From positions 49,175,137-49,239,136 of the forward strand of contig CAMTDV010000017.1 of the NCBI GenBank assembly GCA_947069175.1: a stretch of DNA of 64,000 nt, given 5' to 3'. Below, in pieces: positions 31,141 through 42,522 of the stretch. The DNA comes from Scalesia atractyloides. Lineage: Eukaryota; Streptophyta; Magnoliopsida; Asterales; Asteraceae. Every line of letters starts with the position of its first letter. The stretch's first letter is position 1. The translations under genes were made by a program, and so were the position numbers. The notes beneath the pieces were generated by a model. It was not told where the DNA came from. It did no database searches and saw nothing but the letters and a program-made list of their open reading frames with translations.

Positions 31141-34100
31141 ATGTGCATATCTCTGGATGAGAAGATTTATCCTTCACTAGCTGCATTCTCAGAGATTCTT
31201 GAATTTATGGGAAGGATTCCGATCACCAAGGCTATTACAGACAAGCACGTTGTCTATCGATCACACGTCTACTTTTTCTGGAACTCAGCGAATTTTAATA
31301 AAGAGACAAATGTCATTACTTCGGCTGTTCGAGTCGGAAATGAAGATAAAGAGATTAAAGTGTCTGAAGCTGATATACAAAGGGTTCTGGAATTCAACGA
31401 TGATACAAATGATCCAATTAGCTTCGAAGAGAGAATGGTCAAGGGTTGTTTCTATAGAATGGGATACAAAGGGCATGCAAATGAGCCAACTTTGAAGAAA
31501 GGCAGTGTTCCTCTTCCGTATAAGTTTCTTATTCACGCCATTATTTAAGCATTCAGCCACAGGAAAGCCGGTTTAGATGACATTCAAGATTATATGGCTT
31601 GCATGGTGACAGCATTGGTGCTCAATAAGAAATTCAACTTTTCAAAAGTGATTTTCAAGTTCATGTCTAAGAATATGGGCAAAGACAGACTGGTGATGTA
31701 TCCGTGGTTCGTTCAGATGCTGATAGAAGAAAAACTCAAAGACATTGCAAAAGATCCGAACGATATTCTTTATCTAAGCCACATGGACGAGCCAACTCTA
31801 AAGAAGCTGAAGATATTTCAGAAGCAAGATTCTACGCCGATTGCAAAACCAGTGTTTGGTGCTATCGTCAAAGCTGATTATGTCTCACCACCTGAAAATA
31901 AATGGAGGAAGGATGGTAGTGGAGATGATAATGACGGGTTGAGAAGTTAAATACGTTCAAAGAAAAAAGAGGTGATTGGTATATAAAACAAGTTGTGGTT
32001 GTTGAAAAGCCAAAACAAAAAAGTGAGTCAAAGAAAGTGGAAACTATGTTGATAGATGAGCCTGATGAGAATCCTCAGAATGTTGAAGGATCAAGCGCTG
32101 TAGTTAATGTTGAAAGACAAGAAGTTGAAGCTGGTACAACGGGTAATGAACATGATGATGTTATTTCAGCTACTTCTGACAAAGATAACGAGCCTTCTGA
32201 AGATTCTGCAGATGTTCATCAGAAAGAAATTGAAAAAGAAAAAGAAGAAGAACGTTTGAAAAAGCGCGGTGAAGATTTGTATGAACCGTCTGCTAATGCG
32301 GTTTCTGACGAAGATAGACCAAAGAAGAAATCAAAGCGCTCTAAATCAAAGGCTGGAGCTCAAAGAAAACAATGGGTTCTCCTAGTACTCGTGGAACGTA
32401 AAAGCCACAGAGTCGCAGGTACTTGAGCCATAAAAGTAAGAAAAGAGCTACACAAGAACCTCTTGTTTCTAATTTGAAAGATATTCCGATTATTGAAGCA
32501 CAAGTTCCACCGATGACTGCAACACAAGAACCACCGATTGTTATTGAAGTACCGGTTGAGAGTACACCTCAATCAACGCCAAAAACTGCTACAAAGGGTA
32601 CTCCTAAATTGACTCCTTCAAGATCAAAGCAGTATACTCCACAAAGTGCTAGAGCTATAGAGTTTAAAGATGCTTTCGGTGATATTCCAGATAATATTAC
32701 TCATCCTGTCACAGCTGAAGATCTTTCGAATTGGTTTGAAGATACTCCAGTAGACATGTTAGAGAAAAAATCAAAGCTCTGGAAGATAAGCTCAAACAGA
32801 ATGAAGTCGAAAAGAAGCTCTGGAAAGTAAAGTGAAGCAGAGTATGGTTGAAAAAGAGATTCTGCAAGACAAAGTCAAATTTCTCGAAGATGACAGAGGG
32901 TATATGAAAGCGATGGTTGATAGTTTGAGTGCTGTGGATGAGCAATTGGAAAAAGAGATCGTTGAACTTAGATCTGGGAGAGATCAGAATGATAGAAGTT
33001 TTGCCAGGCTACAAAAAGTATTATCTAAGTAGCTTCGGTATTGACTTCAAAGCAGAGTATGAAAGACTTGATCTACAAGAATTGGCAGAACAGGGAAACG
33101 GTAAACGGATTGTTGATGGTGTCCCTAAACCAACAGAGGAGCCTGTGATAGAAAAGATTGTTGAAACAGAAAAAGCTCCAGAATCTAAGATCGTTCTTGA
33201 AGATGTTTCTGTTGTTGTATCTCAGGAAGTTGAAAAGATTGACGAATCTGTCAAATCTTATGAGTTAGAAAAAGAAACAGAAGATAAAAATGACGATGAT
33301 GAAGATGATGATAAAGACGACGACCCTGCAGGTGATGATACGAAATATGATTCAGATCATGATGATGATGGTGATGATGGACAGGGGGCGTTGGTCTAAA
33401 GATTGATTCTGCTAAGGTTCACTCTGATTTTGATTTTGAATCCTTGATAAACGATGATGTGAAAATGGAGGATGACCAGAGTAAGGGGGAGCAAACAGAG
33501 CAAACAGACGTAAAGATGATGATGTTTCTGATGCAATATTTCTATGCCTATTGCTGCTGTTCATGATAAACCTCTGATGATTATGTTGGATCCTAGTATT
33601 GAAGAGGGGGAATTCGTTCACAACTACACAAAGGAAGAATTGGCCAAAATGTTTGAAGTTGATGTTGATTTGTTCGAATTTAATTTTGAAGAAGAGTTGG
33701 TGAATATGAATACGTTTGAACCAAAAGAGTATATGTACAAGCGCGTATCAGAAGCAGATGATTATGATCGTGTTATCTTTGAAGATTCTTCTGATGATGA
33801 AGCAGAAAAGTATTCTGGTATTAATACTCACAGTTTTCCTACGATTGAAGAAATCATGAGTTAGATTGATGTGGGTTTGTTAAAGCAAAAGATTGACGAA
33901 GTGGTGAAAGAAGGCAATATCCCTAAATGTTACTCTAAAGAACAGATTGCTGTAGCGAAGAAGTCGTGGTTTAAAGAGATGCCTAAAGAAAGAAAGTTCA
34001 AACGATCACTTGCATTCTTCACTTGTGATAAAGACAAGTCTCTTGGTGATATTCTGAGTTGGGGATGGATTAGAGAACTTGATGTTTATGCTATCAAGAG

Positions 34101-34903
34101 AGTTTGGTGTGCAATACTTCAGACATCTTGCTGATATGAAGACATTACCATACTGGGATGTTGAAGATTTAGTGCAAACGAGAAACATTAGTCTTCAGAT
34201 GAAATTCAATGAACAACGGCTATGGAGAGTTATAAAGTTTGAAGCTTCAAGAGCTTTTGAATTGTGGAACCCGTTCATTCCGAAGCGAAGAGTTAAGATA
34301 GATAAGAAGACTGGTGTTAAAGATGTTACTTTGGTGATGAAAAGGCCAAGAGTGATGAAGAACATGACACTAAAACCTATTGAACAAGATTTTCATCCTT
34401 ACTTCTTGTGGTAGCAAACGGATCCAGACACAAGTGAAGCAGTGATTGTGTTACGGGATGACGAAACGTGGGATATCACAAAAGAAAAATATTCGGAATG
34501 CATCGAACGTAGAAGAATTTGGGGGTTATGGAGAACTATACGTATACTAGACCCGATGTGGCTAGTAAACTGTTCAAGAGAAGATGTGAAGTGTTTGTTT
34601 CTCAACAAGATCTGTTTCGATAAATGTGAAGAAGTCCAAGCAAAACAATACCAACGTGTGATCAACATATGCTATGCATACGGTATTAACTCTGGTCATA
34701 TGTGGGAATCAAGATGGAGAGAGTTGGAAAGGGAAGAGTTCTTGAAAGAGGAAAAGTGTCTCGAGGAGATACATGAAAGGGGTAGAGAGGCAAGGCTCAG
34801 AAGATTTCAGTTCATGAAGTGGGCACCTCCTACTGACCAAATGCCTATTCCTAAGAAAGAACGAAGACTAAAGCCCTACAAGAAATTCTTTGGAAGGGGT
34901 TGA
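31141..34903 (+). pseudogene. Third ORF of element C, degenerate
   Basis: Start at the ATG at 31141, just after the candidate acceptor. N-terminal module: an IPITKAITDKHVVYRS stretch, FFWNSANF, then VSEADIQRVLEF, GCFYRMGYKG and LPYKFLIHAII (TAA at 31546-31548). It continues in frame with ALVLNKKFNFSKVIFKFM and YPWFVQMLIEE. The middle (31995-33399) is Lys/Glu/Asp-rich with coiled-coil potential and a run of Asp. C-terminal module (about 33880-34903): ILSWGWIRELDVYAIKREFG, YWDVEDL, RVIKFEASRAFELWNP, LDPMWLVNCSREDVK, YAYGINSGHMW. No enzyme, zinc-finger or membrane signature is recognised. Several stops and shifts. It lies where Sirevirus env-like genes lie. Confidence 0.75.
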
Positions 34904-34939
34904 AGATTGTGAAGACTGATCAAGACTGCGACAATATCC

Positions 34940-34947
34940 AAGGGGGT
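34940..34947 (+). other. Second purine tract of C, before the 3' LTR
   Basis: CCAAGGGGGTT, ending 1-2 bases before the LTR start at 34949. Confidence 0.8.
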
Positions 34948-34948
34948 T

Positions 34949-35326
34949 TGTTGATACATGATGTCTATTGTCTAGGTCTTGGATCAAGTCTGTGAAATTA
35001 GGGCTTGAAAGTGTTAGATTTGGATTTTATTTATATTGTAATAGCAGAAGTTCGGCCGAACTTGTGTGAAGACAGGACAAGTTCGCCCGAACTTGTCCTG
35101 GCCATTCCTCAGTTCGAGCGAACTTGATGCTCTATATATAGGTGTCTTGGTCTTTCATTGTTATAACTTTGCATTCTTGATGGCGAATCTCTGTCAGTTT
35201 GGAAATCACATTGTAATACTTTTGGACATTAATAAACTGATCTTTAAACAATAAATCTTGTGTATTCGATTAACTAATCACGTAAATTCCGCATACGATG
35301 ACTATATCAAAGGAGCGATCCTAACA
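34949..35326 (+). repeat. 3' LTR of element C
   Basis: 378 bp, TGTTGATACATGATG to CCTAACA, then duplication ATGTA at 35327-35331. Compared with the 5' LTR it lacks about 24 bases after ACGATGACTAT and shows scattered substitutions. Confidence 0.95.
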
Positions 35327-35331
35327 ATGTA

Positions 35332-37482
35332 AACAAGGGTGCTTGGGCGATGTATCCTAGATTCGTGCAGCTACTCATCAACGACAATCACAAAGATTTG
35401 CCTCACGATGGATACCTGTACAAGTTTCAATTGCCCAAGGGAAGACAGAGGACTGAGTTAAAGACGGAGCAGTGGGAACGCTCCACAACTACATGTACAG
35501 AGCTGAAAGACTTCCTTTGGTGCAGGCAGCCTACAACATGTACAAAGAGGAGGTAAGGCAAGCCAGAGAACGTTAAGCAAAACAAGCAGCTGGTGAAGAA
35601 GTAGAAGTTGAAGAAGAAATTCCTTTAGTTTGAGAAAGGAAAGACAAGGGAAAGAAGATAGCTGAAGAAGAACCTTCAAAAAAGAAGAGCAAGAAAGATA
35701 CTTCGGAACCTGAGCGATTAATGGATGATAGTATTTGAGCTGGATTGTCTCAAGAGGCAATAGAACAAATGCAAGCTATTCACGCAGTGAGGGAAGCAGA
35801 GAAGCGTGAACGTCGCTTAAAAAGAAGAGAGATGACTGAATCTGAGACTCCAGTTGTGGTGACTGAAGAACAGGAGAATCTAGATCGGTTCGTTGAGAGT
35901 TTAATCAGTGATCCAGCTGAAACTGGTCCCAGCAAGTCTCCTGCACATAAGAAACAAGGTAACTGATGAAGGATCCTCCAAAGATGCACCACCAAAACCA
36001 AGTCAACCAACCTCAGCAACTCCACCGCGAGCTCCAACAAGGCCACGACCTTTCCAGGACCTTTATGATCGTCTCTAAAAGGACATCGGAAAGTTTCCTG
36101 CTAAGGAATTTTGTTTATTAAAGAATCAGGTGAACGACACAAACCTGCTCCGCAAAAAGCTAAAGGAGCAACGTAAAAAGAACAAGGAGCTGAGCTTGTA
36201 TGTGTCAAAGCAAACCGACTTCATCAGGTTTCAACAAGAGGGTTTAGAGAAGCTACACGAATTAGTTCAAGACTTATACAAAGCAGTTACTCAAGAACCC
36301 AAATATTCAAGTGATGAAATCTTCGACTTTGATAGCTTCAGAGAAAAAGAAGAAAAATGCAAGACTGAGCTTGCAGAAAAGATAAAGAAACGTCTGGATT
36401 CGGTAGTGGAAGCAAGCACTGAAGGTAAAAGCGATGAGGAAGAGATCGATAGACTCGAAATGCCCGAAATATTCTTAGAATAGGGATTGGAGGATGAAGT
36501 CATTTATGAAACTGATGGAGGTGATGAATTTGTGCCTAAACACCCTGAATGGTTCAAGAAAGAACGAGCTAAGTTACCAGACTTTTATCAAGTTATTACA
36601 GTGGATAAAACAGAGATAACAGACCGAATCATTAGCTGGAAATATGACAATCTCACAGGATGGTTCATTGTTAAGCGTAGAGGAGGAGTGATCCAGTACT
36701 TCCGCAATGGAAATGCTACGCATAGCCTACCCATATGGGACATCAGAGAACTGAGCAAGCACAATATGATTAACCCCACCAACAGCAGCATTGGTGGAGA
36801 TTTTAAAAGACTAATCTTACGAGAGTGTGCTCCTGGATTCACAATCTTCAAGCCTCAATGCCCACACAGAAGAGTATCCAAGACCACCAAAGATCCAATC
36901 ACTGGAAAAGGGAGAGTTACTTGGGTCATCAATCCAGCAAATGTGGTCACCAGGGTAAAACTTCCTCCTGAACAGCCTGCCACATTCACCAACTTCCAGA
37001 AATGGTTTTATGATGGTAAAACCGGTGAAGCTGTTATTCGATCCAACGCCAACGAAGACATTAGAATTTTGGATCTGATGGATGTATTTATGTTTTGTTT
37101 GTCTGACCTGAACATTCTATATGGCAACAAAATACACGTTAGAGCAGGTAATGTGTTTCTGGAGGAAGGTATGCTATTTCATCGAGCAGTCGAGCGCGCT
37201 AGAGAAAGAAAGATAGAAATGATGGAAATCATGAGCATAATTGAAAAACCAAGTCAGGAAAAGGTTGCTGAAAAAGCTATAGAGACGCAACCATCATCAT
37301 CCCTTCCACAATACCCTCCACCAAAATCCGATTCTCAAGTCATTGTTACACCACCTCTGACTTCATCCACATATGAAGTCACTATGGAGGACCAACCACA
37401 ATCAAGTGAAGCTGTTACTAATCAACCCCAACAACCGAAGCACCACCAGAACAGTCCTCTGAACAAGCTACAACTGATCTAG
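35332..37482 (+). pseudogene. Third ORF of B, C-terminal part
   Basis: Continues the frame cut by element C: YPRFVQLLINDNHKDLPHD, then a Lys/Glu-rich charged stretch. A coiled-coil segment follows (36130-36483, with KKLKEQRKKNKEL). A TAG at 36481-36483 sits in an otherwise continuous frame. Next is the C-terminal module (36600-37240): RIISWKYDNLTGWFIVKRRG, LPIWDIRELSK, QKWFYDGKTGEAVI, then an ILDLMDVFMF stretch. The last stretch corresponds to DPMWLVN of C and D but is altered. A Pro/Gln/Ser tail ends at 37482. Function unknown. Confidence 0.72.
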
Positions 37483-37526
37483 AACAAGAAGCAAACATGT
37501 GAAGAACATTCAAGTATGCAACGATC

Positions 37527-37535
37527 TAGGGGGAT
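37527..37535 (+). other. Second purine tract of B, before the 3' LTR
   Basis: TAGGGGGAT, 2-3 bases before the LTR start. Confidence 0.8.
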
Positions 37536-37537
37536 AT

Positions 37538-38004
37538 TGTTAGAACTTTTGAGATCGTTGATACTTGATTATCTAGGTTTTGGATAGTTTTATGTTAGTT
37601 TATTATGTTTTAGATAGTTCAGGGACTGGAAATGTAATTTTGGAAACCATTGTACTGGCCGGCGTAATTATGTGTCTGGCGTAATTATTAATTACGCCAG
37701 ATGGCCAGACACTATATATATGTTGCTTAATAGAAACCCTAGCTCCAAGGTTCTAGGACTAGTGATTTTGGTGATTTCTCTTGTGTTGTTGCATTTGATC
37801 TTGTGCATAATCCGAATATCCAGGTGCTTATACTGATTAAATCCTTTGGGATAACAAATACAACACTAGTTGTTTGGTCCAAACAAGAATCTTCATCTTC
37901 ATCCTTTGATTTTTCTTATCTTTGAACATTCAAACACCTAATCTATTGGTGTTTGTGTGTTAACAATCAAATCACTGTGATTCGTAGTAGATTTGGGACT
38001 CACA
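37538..38004 (+). repeat. 3' LTR of element B
   Basis: 467 bp, TGTTAGAACTTTTG to GGGACTCACA, then GTTCA duplication at 38005-38009. It carries a perfect palindrome at 37676-37700 (arms CTGGCGTAATTA and TAATTACGCCAG) just before the TATA ACTATATATA (37711-37720). Confidence 0.95.
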
Positions 38005-38009
38005 GTTCA

Positions 38010-39200
38010 GGCTTTTTCATCTGTTTGATGGATGCAAAACGTCTCATCTTCCACGTTTGGCGTTATGTTTTTTAATGACGTTTTCACTGATAATAATAAG
38101 TAAATACATAAGTTATTGTTTTTTGTTTCATTTGTGGCGTTTTATATCAAACAAACCTAAATTAGAGAAAATAATAGCCTTTATTATTAAAAAGTACATA
38201 GCAAACACAAAAAAAAAACTACATAAAAGAAATAAAAAAATTAAAACTCCTGGTCCGATGGGTTATTAACTACCTTTGTCTTCTTCTTCGGATTCTTCTT
38301 CCAGATTCTCATCCAAGTCTTCACTTCCGCTTTCATTGTCGTTTTGTTCTTGAATATTTTGAATCCTCCATTTGAACATGCCATGCACCCACTCCAATTT
38401 CGGGTTCATATCCGCGTTCAAACATGTGGCGTTGTGTAACTCCTCAATGAACCCGAGACCCTGTTTGGTCATGATGTTTTCAAGCTCCCCGTTGTCACAT
38501 ATAACGGTCACCATGTCAATGTCATCATCAAAACGCCATGATACGATGATCGGGTCTTGTTTTGCATTTGCATTGTTTGGCCCAAATTTTCTTGTTAATC
38601 TTCTGATAAACGTATATGTTTTATCACAGTGGTTATCTAGAGGGACGCCAAGTTCTAAGATCCCCCTTTGCACTTCTTCTTCCAAGTTCAATATTACTCT
38701 GATTGTTTTAACAAACACTCTTCTGTTGTCAAATCGGATTACGAATCTTCTGGTTCTGAGGTTGTATCTCCATGAAACGATAATTGCCATAGTTTCCTCG
38801 CACAGAGCTTTTTAAAATATGGCGTTTGGTTAAGATGGCGTTTTCGTATGATTTTTAAGTTTTTTAGAAGTGATAATTGAAGTTATTCTAACTTCGTTTA
38901 TATAATAATGTTTTTGGCACGTAGTTTTAGGATGGATTTTATTGTAATTAATGATAATAATTAACTTTTCAGTAACCTTATTTGTGGCGTATTAGATTTT
39001 ATTTTATGGCGTTTTATGACCAAGGTGGCATTTTGTTTTAGAGCAATAGAAAGACGCTTTTACCCTTAATGAGGCACGTTCAAGTAATAAAATTTATGTT
39101 ATTTACGAAAACGCCACCGCACCAATCTAACCGTTGATTGTTTTGATCCAACGGCTGATGGCCGTTCTCACCGTTTTCACACTTCAAACTGTTTTCTCTA
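38010..39200. mobile_element. GGCGTTTT-rich repeat, unit 2 (unclassified DNA element)
   Basis: Direct-repeat relative of 7163-8220, contiguous with it once B is removed. About nine GGCGTTTT-like words (TGGCGTTATG, TGACGTTTTC, TGGCGTTTTATA and so on) cluster at both ends; inverted copies (AAAACGCCA) occur at 38526 and 39110. It carries one minus-strand ORF (38266-38790). The right end near 39130-39210 (AACGGCTGATGGCCGTT, then CCGTTTTCACAC) abuts an AT microsatellite. Subterminal repeat clusters fit CACTA or Mutator-like elements; no transposase is visible. Confidence 0.55.
38266..38790 (-). CDS. Small unknown ORF (174 aa) carried by the GGCGTTTT repeat
   Basis: An open frame of 174 codons from ATG (38790-38788) to the stop at 38268-38266, intact, unlike nearly everything around it. 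The protein contains an internal duplication: IIVSWRYNLRTRRFVIRFDN near the N-terminus and IIVSWRFDDDIDMVTVICDN near residue 80. It ends in an acidic tail (SGSEDLDENLEEES). A degenerate homologous tail is seen in unit 1 near 7440-7460. No known domain recognised, no signal peptide or membrane segment. It may be an accessory or passenger gene of the repeat. Expression unknown. Confidence 0.5.
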   Translation of the reverse strand: MAIIVSWRYNLRTRRFVIRFDNRRVFVKTIRVILNLEEEVQRGILELGVPLDNHCDKTYTFIRRLTRKFGPNNANAKQDPIIVSWRFDDDIDMVTVICDNGELENIMTKQGLGFIEELHNATCLNADMNPKLEWVHGMFKWRIQNIQEQNDNESGSEDLDENLEEESEEEDKGS

Positions 39201-39207
39201 AATCCTG

Positions 39208-39211
<4 letters not shown>

Positions 39212-39275
<64 letters not shown>
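39212..39275. repeat. (AT)n microsatellite
   Basis: About 64 bases of pure TA repeat, directly at the boundary between the GGCGTTTT repeat and the gypsy LTR fragment. Confidence 0.98.
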
Positions 39276-39279
<4 letters not shown>

Positions 39280-39289
39280 ATTTTAAAAT

Positions 39290-39891
39290 AAAATATTTTA
39301 TTTTACCAAAAGTCGGGTTTTAATACAAACGACCAAGTCTTGACTATATTGTATAATATATTTACGCTTAAAATATCATAGAATACAAAATACATATTTC
39401 CGGATCCTTAAAATGTGGGGAATATGTTTTTCGAAATGGGTTGATAAGTGGTATGAGTAGAGTACTTAATGATTAATGGTTAATGATTAACGGTTTATTT
39501 GATGGTTATGTGATGGCATGTTGATGATTTAAAACGTTTTAAGTGGCTAAATGCTAGTAGTAAATGAGCGTACATGTTTAAGTGTAGAAAAGAATATGAT
39601 ATGTGAGCTATAGACTTCGTGTCGACGAAGGGGTTTCAATAAATACATAAATAATACTTAAGATATTATTTTCGACTATTTATCGTAATTGGAACGTATA
39701 ACTATTTTAAGAATGAATATATACATTTTAGTCGGTTCGACTTACCGGTTTTGTGGTCGTCAAATCACTCGAATAAATATGATATTTTGGTCGTAAAATA
39801 TATATTTACTTGGTTGAATTTGTAGTTTGGGACTAGGTCTCGGCGTTTTTTGAGAATGTGTGAAATATATGTGCATATATATATATATATA
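39290..39891 (+). mobile_element. Gypsy-type LTR fragment, 5' portion (probable)
   Basis: Non-coding, AT-rich; its style (GTCGGGTTTTAATACAAACG, then TGGTTGAATTTGTAGTTTGG) resembles long Ty3/gypsy LTRs from recall. It ends in an AT run at 39874-39891, where small elements begin. It is probably continuous with 43285-44338. The true LTR start is not seen. Confidence 0.4.
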
Positions 39892-40065
39892 AGTGTGTTT
39901 GTGAACTGAGTGAACAAATCGTGGCCATTGATTTACATCAAATCATAAAATACACTATCTTGACCATTGATTTAAACTTGTGTATACACTTGTGTATTGA
40001 TAATTAAGGGCTAGGATTAGTTCACTAGTGTTCACTATCAACGGATTGTTCACAAATGAACCTAA

Positions 40066-40067
<2 letters not shown>
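39892..40067. mobile_element. Small element bounded by AT microsatellites
   Basis: Begins GTGTTTGTGAACTGAGTGAAC and ends TTCACAAATGAACCTAACC. GTGAAC-type words near both ends are in opposite orientation, and AT runs stand on both sides. Probably a MITE- or Helitron-like non-autonomous element. No coding potential. Confidence 0.4.

Positions 40068-40144
<77 letters not shown>
40068..40144. repeat. (AT)n microsatellite, about 77 bp
   Basis: Pure AT dinucleotide repeat separating two small elements. Open frames reading IYIYIY across it are artefacts. Confidence 0.98.
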
Positions 40145-40150
<6 letters not shown>

Positions 40151-41139
40151 CATATAGGATTCGGTTCAAGAGAAAACCACTCCCAGTTGTGTGAACCGTG
40201 GCAACTACTCTTAACGAATAGTGTACTGACACATCAGCATATACACTCCTTTTTACAGAGGGGCATTTGTGTAAATGCACCCTATTCGCACTACCCAATG
40301 TCTGCACACATCTCTTTTCTCTTTAAAGCACTGATCTCTCTCTCTCTCTCCCTCTCTTCATATCCACTTTCATGGCTCAATGCACACTCTTGAAACACAC
40401 CTATTGTATCATCCTAACCCCATCCCACCCCATCTCTTGCACTACACTCTCCTCACTAAGATCTCTCTCCAGCACCACCGCAATGGAGGTTGTCATCTGA
40501 TAAGCATGAGTTATTGGACCCCTTTCATAAATAAGCATGAGTCATTTGATGTTTTTCGTAGGTTGTGGTGTTAGGGGGCGGTGGAACTACGGTGGAACAC
40601 AATGGTTGCGGGTGTTTGGATATCCAATGACCCATGATAAACACCCAATCTTTTCGTGTGACTATGGATCTAGGTTTTGTGTTATAGATTTGGGTTCAAT
40701 GTTATAGATCTTGATAGCAAGTGGTGGCTCGAATCTTGTTGACGACCGAAAGGTATTGACGGTTCGACTTTTCACTGGGGATTTTGAATTTTATTTTCTG
40801 AGATTATTGGATACTTTGAAATTTAGGTATTAGGAGTGTTCATGGTCCGGTTTCAAACCGTGAAACCGTCTAAACCGGTCATCGGTTTTGTTTAGGGTCA
40901 ATGTTCTTTTTATACTTTCGGTCGGTTGGTTTCAAATGTTTTAAATCGCAACGAACGGTCGAATGTAAAAAAGATTTACGGTCGGTTTCAAATGTTTTAA
41001 ATCGTACCAAACGGTCGGTTTCAAATGTTTCAAATGTTGTTTTACGCTCAGTGTCTACGTGTGACTTTTACGTTCGGAAATAAAAAAACATTTATATTCT
41101 ACGCTATGCGCTAAATTTTATTTGACATTCGACACCAGG

Positions 41140-41350
41140 TTATATGATGATAAAAAATATTTTTTTTGTAAAAGTCGACATAAGAGTATTACATTCAATA
41201 TAAAAAGTATCTTTTACATTCAATGTAATTTTTTTTTTGGAAAAGTCGATGTAAGAGTATTTTACATTCAATGTAAAAAATATCTTTTACATTCGATGTA
41301 ATTTTTTTTTCAAAAGTCGATGTAAAAATATTTTACGTGTAAAAAATATT
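41140..41350. repeat. Tandem repeat, about 71 bp, three units, with a TTTACATTCRATGTAAA palindrome
   Basis: Units begin AAAAGTCGAYRTAAGAGTAT near 41170, 41241 and 41312. Each contains the palindrome-like TTTACATTCAATGTAAAA. Confidence 0.85.
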
Positions 41351-41449
41351 TAGTAAAAATGTTACAGTAGAAATACAATGTAAAAACGATTGTGTTTTTG
41401 TGTTTATGTGGGAAACGATGGCATTAATTTTTGTGTAAAGACGTAGGTA

Positions 41450-41935
41450 AAATACATTTAGATCGTTGCACTATCTAAGAAATTCCTTTTTATACTTGTT
41501 TTCGTAGGTGTTGCGGTGTTTTTGGCGAACGAGGACGATGACGATCAAGATTAGGTTTGACTATATTTTTTTTGTTGAAATTAGGGAAGAAATGCAAAAA
41601 AGGTAAGACGTTGATAAGTTATATTTATGTAAATAAAATTTACAACCGCGCCTTAAAAAAAGTTTACAAGTGTAGTGTAAAAAATTTACAACGGTAAAAA
41701 ACGTTTACAACTATAGCATAAAAAAGTTTATAACCGGTGGCGTAAAAAGTTTATAACTTGTACGTAAAAAAATTTGCATCAACCTTTACACGAGTACAAG
41801 CATGAAAAAACTTCTACGTAAAAAACATTTTAAATTCAACACCATGCGTAGAAATTACCCCATGCGTAAAAAAAACATTTACGTTCGACCTTACATTCGA
41901 CATCTAAAAACAATGACAATCGACACCCGTGCGTA
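41450..41935 (+). repeat. Segment repeated at 59110-59597 (copy 1)
   Basis: From AAAATACATTTAG to GACAATCGACACCCGTGCGT this stretch recurs at 59110-59597 in the same orientation, with scattered differences. It is internal to the 2.3-kb element and marks one end of a large duplication. Confidence 0.88.
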
Positions 41936-42469
41936 AATCAGATTTCGTTCTTGTACAAATCCACACTTGATTTTTCGTTAGCCTATTTGTTCAAAAAATT
42001 GGTGCTATATGAAAGCTATGCTTTTTTCTTTTGATTTTGTATGGTGTTGGGCTTTATGGTTAAAGACGAGGCTAACACACAAGTGAAGAACGAGTTGAGT
42101 TTATTTTTTTTGGCACAATTACTGTGATTTTTACGTCAATGTAAATATGTGTTGCATTTTTATAGACAACGAACTAGGTGTTTTAATGTAAATATGTGTT
42201 ATATTTTTTATTTATTATCTTTCTTGTTTTCTTTTGCTTTGATTTGATAGACCTAACATATATAAACCTTATTGACAAAACTTAATGCAAACTAACCAAA
42301 TAACCCTTTTGATAATTAAAAACTATTTTCACAAAAGACAAACTAATTATTGCATAATTATTGCTTTACTTTATACAGTTTAACCTCAGCCACTCAAACA
42401 TGAATGATCAAGGGTTGAGAATGGTCCCTACGGTTCTCACAACTCAAGGTGGTTCTCATATTACCCACT

Positions 42470-42471
<2 letters not shown>

Positions 42472-42518
<47 letters not shown>
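42472..42518. repeat. (AT)n microsatellite
   Basis: Pure AT repeat, 47 bases, between two small elements. Confidence 0.98.

Positions 42519-42522
<4 letters not shown>

Larger units (their letters stand above)
18374..35326 (+). mobile_element. Copia-type (Sirevirus-like) element C, complete with both LTRs, nested in B
   Basis: LTRs at 18374-18774 and 34949-35326, with target duplication ATGTA at 18369-18373 and 35327-35331. Same plan as B: primer site, gag, pol, purine tract, conserved zone, promoter, intron, third ORF, purine tract, LTR. A solo LTR (E, 25766-28221) sits in its pol. Without E it is about 14.5 kb. The 3' LTR lacks about 24 bases present near the end of the 5' LTR. All ORFs are broken. 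Confidence 0.95.
8221..38004 (+). mobile_element. Copia-type (Sirevirus-like) element B, complete with both LTRs, split by element C
   Basis: The 5' LTR (8221-8672) and 3' LTR (37538-38004) match. The element is flanked by the 5-bp duplication GTTCA at 8216-8220 and 38005-38009. Internal order: primer site, gag, pol, purine tract 1, conserved noncoding zone, ORF3 promoter, intron, ORF3, purine tract 2. Element C interrupts ORF3 at 18373. Without C, B is about 12.8 kb, long for copia but usual for Sireviruses. All three ORFs are broken. The 3' LTR carries a short extra TTTATTATGTTT-type stretch relative to the 5' LTR. Sirevirus assignment rests on the long zone after pol, multiple purine tracts and the third ORF. 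Confidence 0.93.
40157..42471. mobile_element. About 2.3-kb element with imperfect inverted ends, between AT microsatellites
   Basis: The left end GGATTCGGTTCAAGAGAAAA, followed by CCACTCCCAGTTGTGTGAACCG, resembles the inverted right end (GGAGTGGG...ATGAGAACCACC, then TTGAGTTGTGAGAACCG). Both ends abut AT repeats. The interior is non-coding, with tandem TTTACATTCAATGTAA-type words (41140-41350), a degenerate GTTTACAACTATAGC-type tandem (41630-41830) and a CT-rich stretch near 40340. No transposase. The class could be a TA-targeting MITE or a Helitron-like element. Confidence 0.45.

Noticed and set aside
40028..40393. Open frames reading long IYIYIY runs on both strands
   Set aside because: Direct translation of an AT microsatellite; no codon-use or domain support.
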